Shown here: positions 61,763 through 64,000 of the stretch, in pieces
Position numbering within the stretch: the stretch's first letter is position 1
How the letters are laid out: every line of letters begins with the position of its first letter
Assembly: GCF_018100985.1 (NCBI RefSeq)
Contig: NZ_JAGJEI010000002.1
Location: forward strand, 62,001-126,000
Origin: Pseudoalteromonas sp. MMG007
GTDB taxonomy: Bacteria; Pseudomonadota; Gammaproteobacteria; Enterobacterales; Alteromonadaceae
Direction: 5' to 3'
DNA length: 64,000 nt
Notes under the pieces: model-generated
Databases searched by the model: none
Told to the model about the DNA's origin: nothing
Seen by the model: only the letters and a program-made list of their open reading frames with translations
Program-made: the position numbers and the translations under genes

Positions 61763-62689
61763 TTAAAGCGCGTTTTCAAGCTGCGGTAATACCTCAAATA
61801 AATCTGCAACTAAGCCGTAATCTGCTACTTGGAATATTGGCGCATCGGGATCTTTGTTAATTGCGACAATCACTTTTGAGTCTTTCATACCGGCTAAGTG
61901 CTGAATAGCACCGCTAATACCTACTGCAATATATAAGTTAGGCGCTACAATTTTACCTGTTTGCCCTACTTGCATATCGTTAGGTACAAAGCCTGCATCA
62001 ACAGCTGCACGCGATGCTCCAAGGGCTGCACCTAGCTTATCGGCAATACCGTTTAATAACGCAAAATTTTCGCCATTTTGCATACCACGACCACCCGATA
62101 TAACCACCTCTGCTGCGGTAAGCTCTGGGCGCTCTGATTCAGTTTGCTCAACGCTTACAAACGTACTTAACTGTGAGTCCGATACGGTATCTAACGTATT
62201 AATACTTACAGCGGCTTGCTCGCCTTGTAAATCAAAGCTACTTGCGCGCACGGTAATAACCTTTTTTGCATCAAGTGATTTAACTGTCGCAATAGCATTA
62301 CCGGCATAAATTGGGCGTTTAAATGTATCAGCATCTACTACATCAATTATTTCTGAAATTTGAGCAACATCTAAAAGCGCTGCTACACGTGGCATAAAAT
62401 TTTTGCCCGTGGTAGTGGCGCTTGTCACGATATGACTGTAGTTATCAGCAAGGCTCAATACTAAGTCTGTCATGCTTTCGGCGATTTGGTGCTCGTAAAC
62501 AGCGTTGTCTGCTGATAGTACCGCATTAACACCCGCAATGGTTGCTAGCTTTTCGCTCATAGCGCTTATATTTAAACCTGCAACAAGTACATCTACGTCT
62601 AAGCCTAATTTAACAGCGGCATTAATTGTTTTTGAGGTTTCTGGTTTTAAGGCACCGTTATCGTGCTCTGCAATTACAAGTGTTTTCAT
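61763..62689 (-). CDS. etfA: Electron transfer flavoprotein, alpha subunit
   Basis: FAD-carrying subunit of ETF, 308 residues, taking electrons from acyl-CoA dehydrogenases to ETF-quinone oxidoreductase. The FAD-binding C-terminal domain has SGGRGMQNGENF, GASRAAVDAGFVP and GISGAIQHLAGMKDS. Start one base after the etfB stop. Complete. Confidence 0.97.
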   Translation of the reverse strand: MKTLVIAEHDNGALKPETSKTINAAVKLGLDVDVLVAGLNISAMSEKLATIAGVNAVLSADNAVYEHQIAESMTDLVLSLADNYSHIVTSATTTGKNFMPRVAALLDVAQISEIIDVVDADTFKRPIYAGNAIATVKSLDAKKVITVRASSFDLQGEQAAVSINTLDTVSDSQLSTFVSVEQTESERPELTAAEVVISGGRGMQNGENFALLNGIADKLGAALGASRAAVDAGFVPNDMQVGQTGKIVAPNLYIAVGISGAIQHLAGMKDSKVIVAINKDPDAPIFQVADYGLVADLFEVLPQLENAL

Positions 62690-63439
62690 TTAAATCACCT
62701 TTGCCTCTGTTTTAAGTTTTTCTACAAGCTGTGCTACATCTTCTACAATAATGCCACCACTGCGTTTAGCTGGCTCCTCTACGCTTACAAGTTGTATGCG
62801 CGGCGCTAAATCAACGCCTAACGAGTCGGCTGCAATAACTTCAAGCGGCTTACGTTTTGCTTTCATTATATTGGGTAATGATGCATAGCGAGGCTCATTT
62901 AAGCGTAAGTCGGTAGTAACAATAGCTGGTAAGCTAAGTGCTACCGTTTGCAGGCCACCGTCTACCTCTCGGGTTACGTTTACTTTGTTATTTTCGATAA
63001 CGACTTTTGATGCAAACGTACCTTGTCCACGATTTGTTAAGGCAGCAAGCATTTGTCCCGTTTGGTTATTATCGGAATCGATAGACTGTTTTCCTAAAAT
63101 AACCAGCTCGGGGGCTTCTTGCTCAACAATTTTTGCAAGGAGCTTAGCAATATGAAGTGACTCTAATTTTTCATCGGTTTCGATGTGAATTGCTTTGTCG
63201 GCACCTAGGGCAAGTGCCGTACGTAATTGCTCTTGCGATGCTTTAGCGCCAATGGTTACAGCAACTACTTCTGATGCTGTGCCTGCTTCTTTTAAGCGTA
63301 TAGCTTCTTCAATAGCAATTTCGCAAAAAGGGTTCATTGCCATTTTTACGTTAGCTAAATCAACATCGCTATTATCACTTTTAACGCGAGCTTTTACGTT
63401 GTAGTCGATAACTCTTTTTATTGGTACGAGAACTTTCAT
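62690..63439 (-). CDS. etfB: Electron transfer flavoprotein, beta subunit
   Basis: 249-residue AMP-binding subunit with [20 protein letters not shown] at the N-terminus, [17 protein letters not shown], and the ETF recognition loop [23 protein letters not shown] ([18 protein letters not shown] here). First gene of etfBA; its promoter faces the ETF-quinone oxidoreductase gene. Confidence 0.97.
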   Translation of the reverse strand: MKVLVPIKRVIDYNVKARVKSDNSDVDLANVKMAMNPFCEIAIEEAIRLKEAGTASEVVAVTIGAKASQEQLRTALALGADKAIHIETDEKLESLHIAKLLAKIVEQEAPELVILGKQSIDSDNNQTGQMLAALTNRGQGTFASKVVIENNKVNVTREVDGGLQTVALSLPAIVTTDLRLNEPRYASLPNIMKAKRKPLEVIAADSLGVDLAPRIQLVSVEEPAKRSGGIIVEDVAQLVEKLKTEAKVI

Positions 63440-63468
63440 AGGAACTCCATAATTATTTAAACCTACAA

Positions 63469-63486
63469 GGTAACGTGCACGTCAAC
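63469..63486. promoter_or_regulatory. Palindromic operator 1 (LiuR-like)
   Basis: GGTAACGT-GC-ACGTCAAC, with the same 8-2-8 layout as site 2 but two mismatches in the left arm. It lies 30 bp upstream of etfB. Confidence 0.45.
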
Positions 63487-63517
63487 TTATTTATTTTATG
63501 AAATCAGACTACTTCCT

Positions 63518-63535
63518 GTTGACGTAAACGTCAAC
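63518..63535. promoter_or_regulatory. Palindromic operator 2 (LiuR-like)
   Basis: GTTGACGT-AA-ACGTCAAC, a perfect 8-bp inverted repeat 110 bp upstream of the ETF-quinone oxidoreductase ATG. It resembles recalled sites of the MerR-type regulator LiuR in branched-chain amino-acid catabolism. Confidence 0.5.
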
Positions 63536-63645
63536 CTAAAATAACCTTAAACTATTCACAGCCTGTAATGTTTAATGTGCAAGTATTAAAAAGGCTGCAT
63601 TGCTTATCTAATTTAGCTAAGCCCGTCATTGATTGAGAGGTTATT

Positions 63646-64000
63646 ATGGTCGAACGTGAAACCATGGAATTTGATGTAGTAATTGTAGGAGCAGGCCCTG
63701 CTGGACTAGCTAGTGCAATTAAACTCGCGCAATTAGCACAAGAAAAACAACAAGAGTGCATGATTTGCGTAGTAGAAAAAGGCTCTGAAGTGGGTGCACA
63801 TGTACTCTCTGGCGCCGTATTTGAAACAAAAGCGCTTGATGAGCTACTGCCAAATTGGCAAGAATTGGGTGCGCCTGTTTCAACTAAAGTAACTAACGAT
63901 GAAATCTACTGGTTTAATAACGAGCAAAAAGCGACATCAATCCCCCACTTCGCTACACCTAAAACATTTCATAATGATGGTAACTACATTGTGTCTATGG
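63646..64000 (+). CDS. ETF-ubiquinone oxidoreductase (3' end outside window)
   Basis: Only 118 residues are visible, from ATG 63646 after GAGAGG. The FAD-binding motif is VVIVGAGPAGLASAI, with VVEKGSEVGAHVLSGAVFE close behind and ELLPNWQELGAPVSTKV, both typical of ETF-QO. The enzyme passes electrons from ETF to the quinone pool through FAD and a 4Fe-4S cluster (the latter not in view). Divergent from etfBA, with shared palindromic sites. Confidence 0.95.
   Translation, partial: MVERETMEFDVVIVGAGPAGLASAIKLAQLAQEKQQECMICVVEKGSEVGAHVLSGAVFETKALDELLPNWQELGAPVSTKVTNDEIYWFNNEQKATSIPHFATPKTFHNDGNYIVSM

Noticed and set aside
1-64000. Integrase, phage, CRISPR, rRNA and tRNA genes
   Set aside because: None could be recognised. 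The cassettes therefore stand without an integrase in this window, which does not exclude one elsewhere in the genome.

Overview
This is a chromosomal window from a low-GC marine gammaproteobacterium, most probably Pseudoalteromonas (Alteromonadales). The placement rests on overall protein similarity recalled from memory: YbiT, PurEK, NAD-malic enzyme, GlxI, HtpX, EtfAB, a bio cluster, a rhombosortase, many TonB/porin-type outer-membrane proteins, AT-rich spacers and many short hairpin terminators. No search could be run. No rRNA, tRNA or CRISPR array was seen.

Layout. 0-20 kb is core genome: malic enzyme (cut by the left edge), gamma-glutamyltransferase, rhombosortase, an S9 peptidase lipoprotein, an EEP nuclease, purEK, ybiT (apparently started at an AUU codon), a porin, a LysR regulator divergent from two MFS transporters, MarC plus esterase, and small conserved proteins. 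20-28 kb holds MsrA, a 5'-truncated 2OG-Fe(II) oxygenase remnant, a periplasmic binding protein, and a TonB receptor behind a three-gene ABC-2 transporter with a Zur-like box at its promoter. 28-33.4 kb holds a porin-like / PstS-like / GGDEF operon, a YdjM-type membrane hydrolase and an unknown membrane protein.

33.5-44.3 kb is the accessory region and the most unusual part. On the minus strand there are integron-type gene cassettes without an integrase. A SIR2-like gene, an unknown gene with a glycine-rich hydrophobic N-terminus, and a membrane-anchored HNH nuclease are separated by hairpin-forming attC sites. A second arm carries a RelE-like/UvrD-like helicase fusion. A 1.7 kb block (cold-shock-domain/excalibur membrane protein plus TRIC-family channel gene) is present twice. 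In both copies the similarity ends exactly at a GCTGTTA integron-like crossover core, after which different cassettes follow. The terminal attC of each cassette arm is interrupted by a near-identical 55-bp sequence with the features of a group II (IIC-attC type) intron 3' end. A REP-associated tyrosine transposase with repeated GGGTGTCTT boxes lies between the arms. Several of these genes have defence-like architectures.

44.3-64 kb returns to core functions: DUF421 protein, glyoxalase I, HtpX (tandem TGACA-N5-TGTCA operators upstream), an FAD oxidoreductase, the biotin cluster (bioBFCD divergent from bioA, with a BirA-like operator touching the bioA start codon), a Fur-box-headed ferric-iron ABC operon with an extra helical periplasmic protein and a Tat-exported binding protein, a P-loop kinase-like protein, asnS, a PstS-like protein, and etfBA divergent from ETF-quinone oxidoreductase (cut by the right edge), with two palindromes resembling LiuR sites between them.
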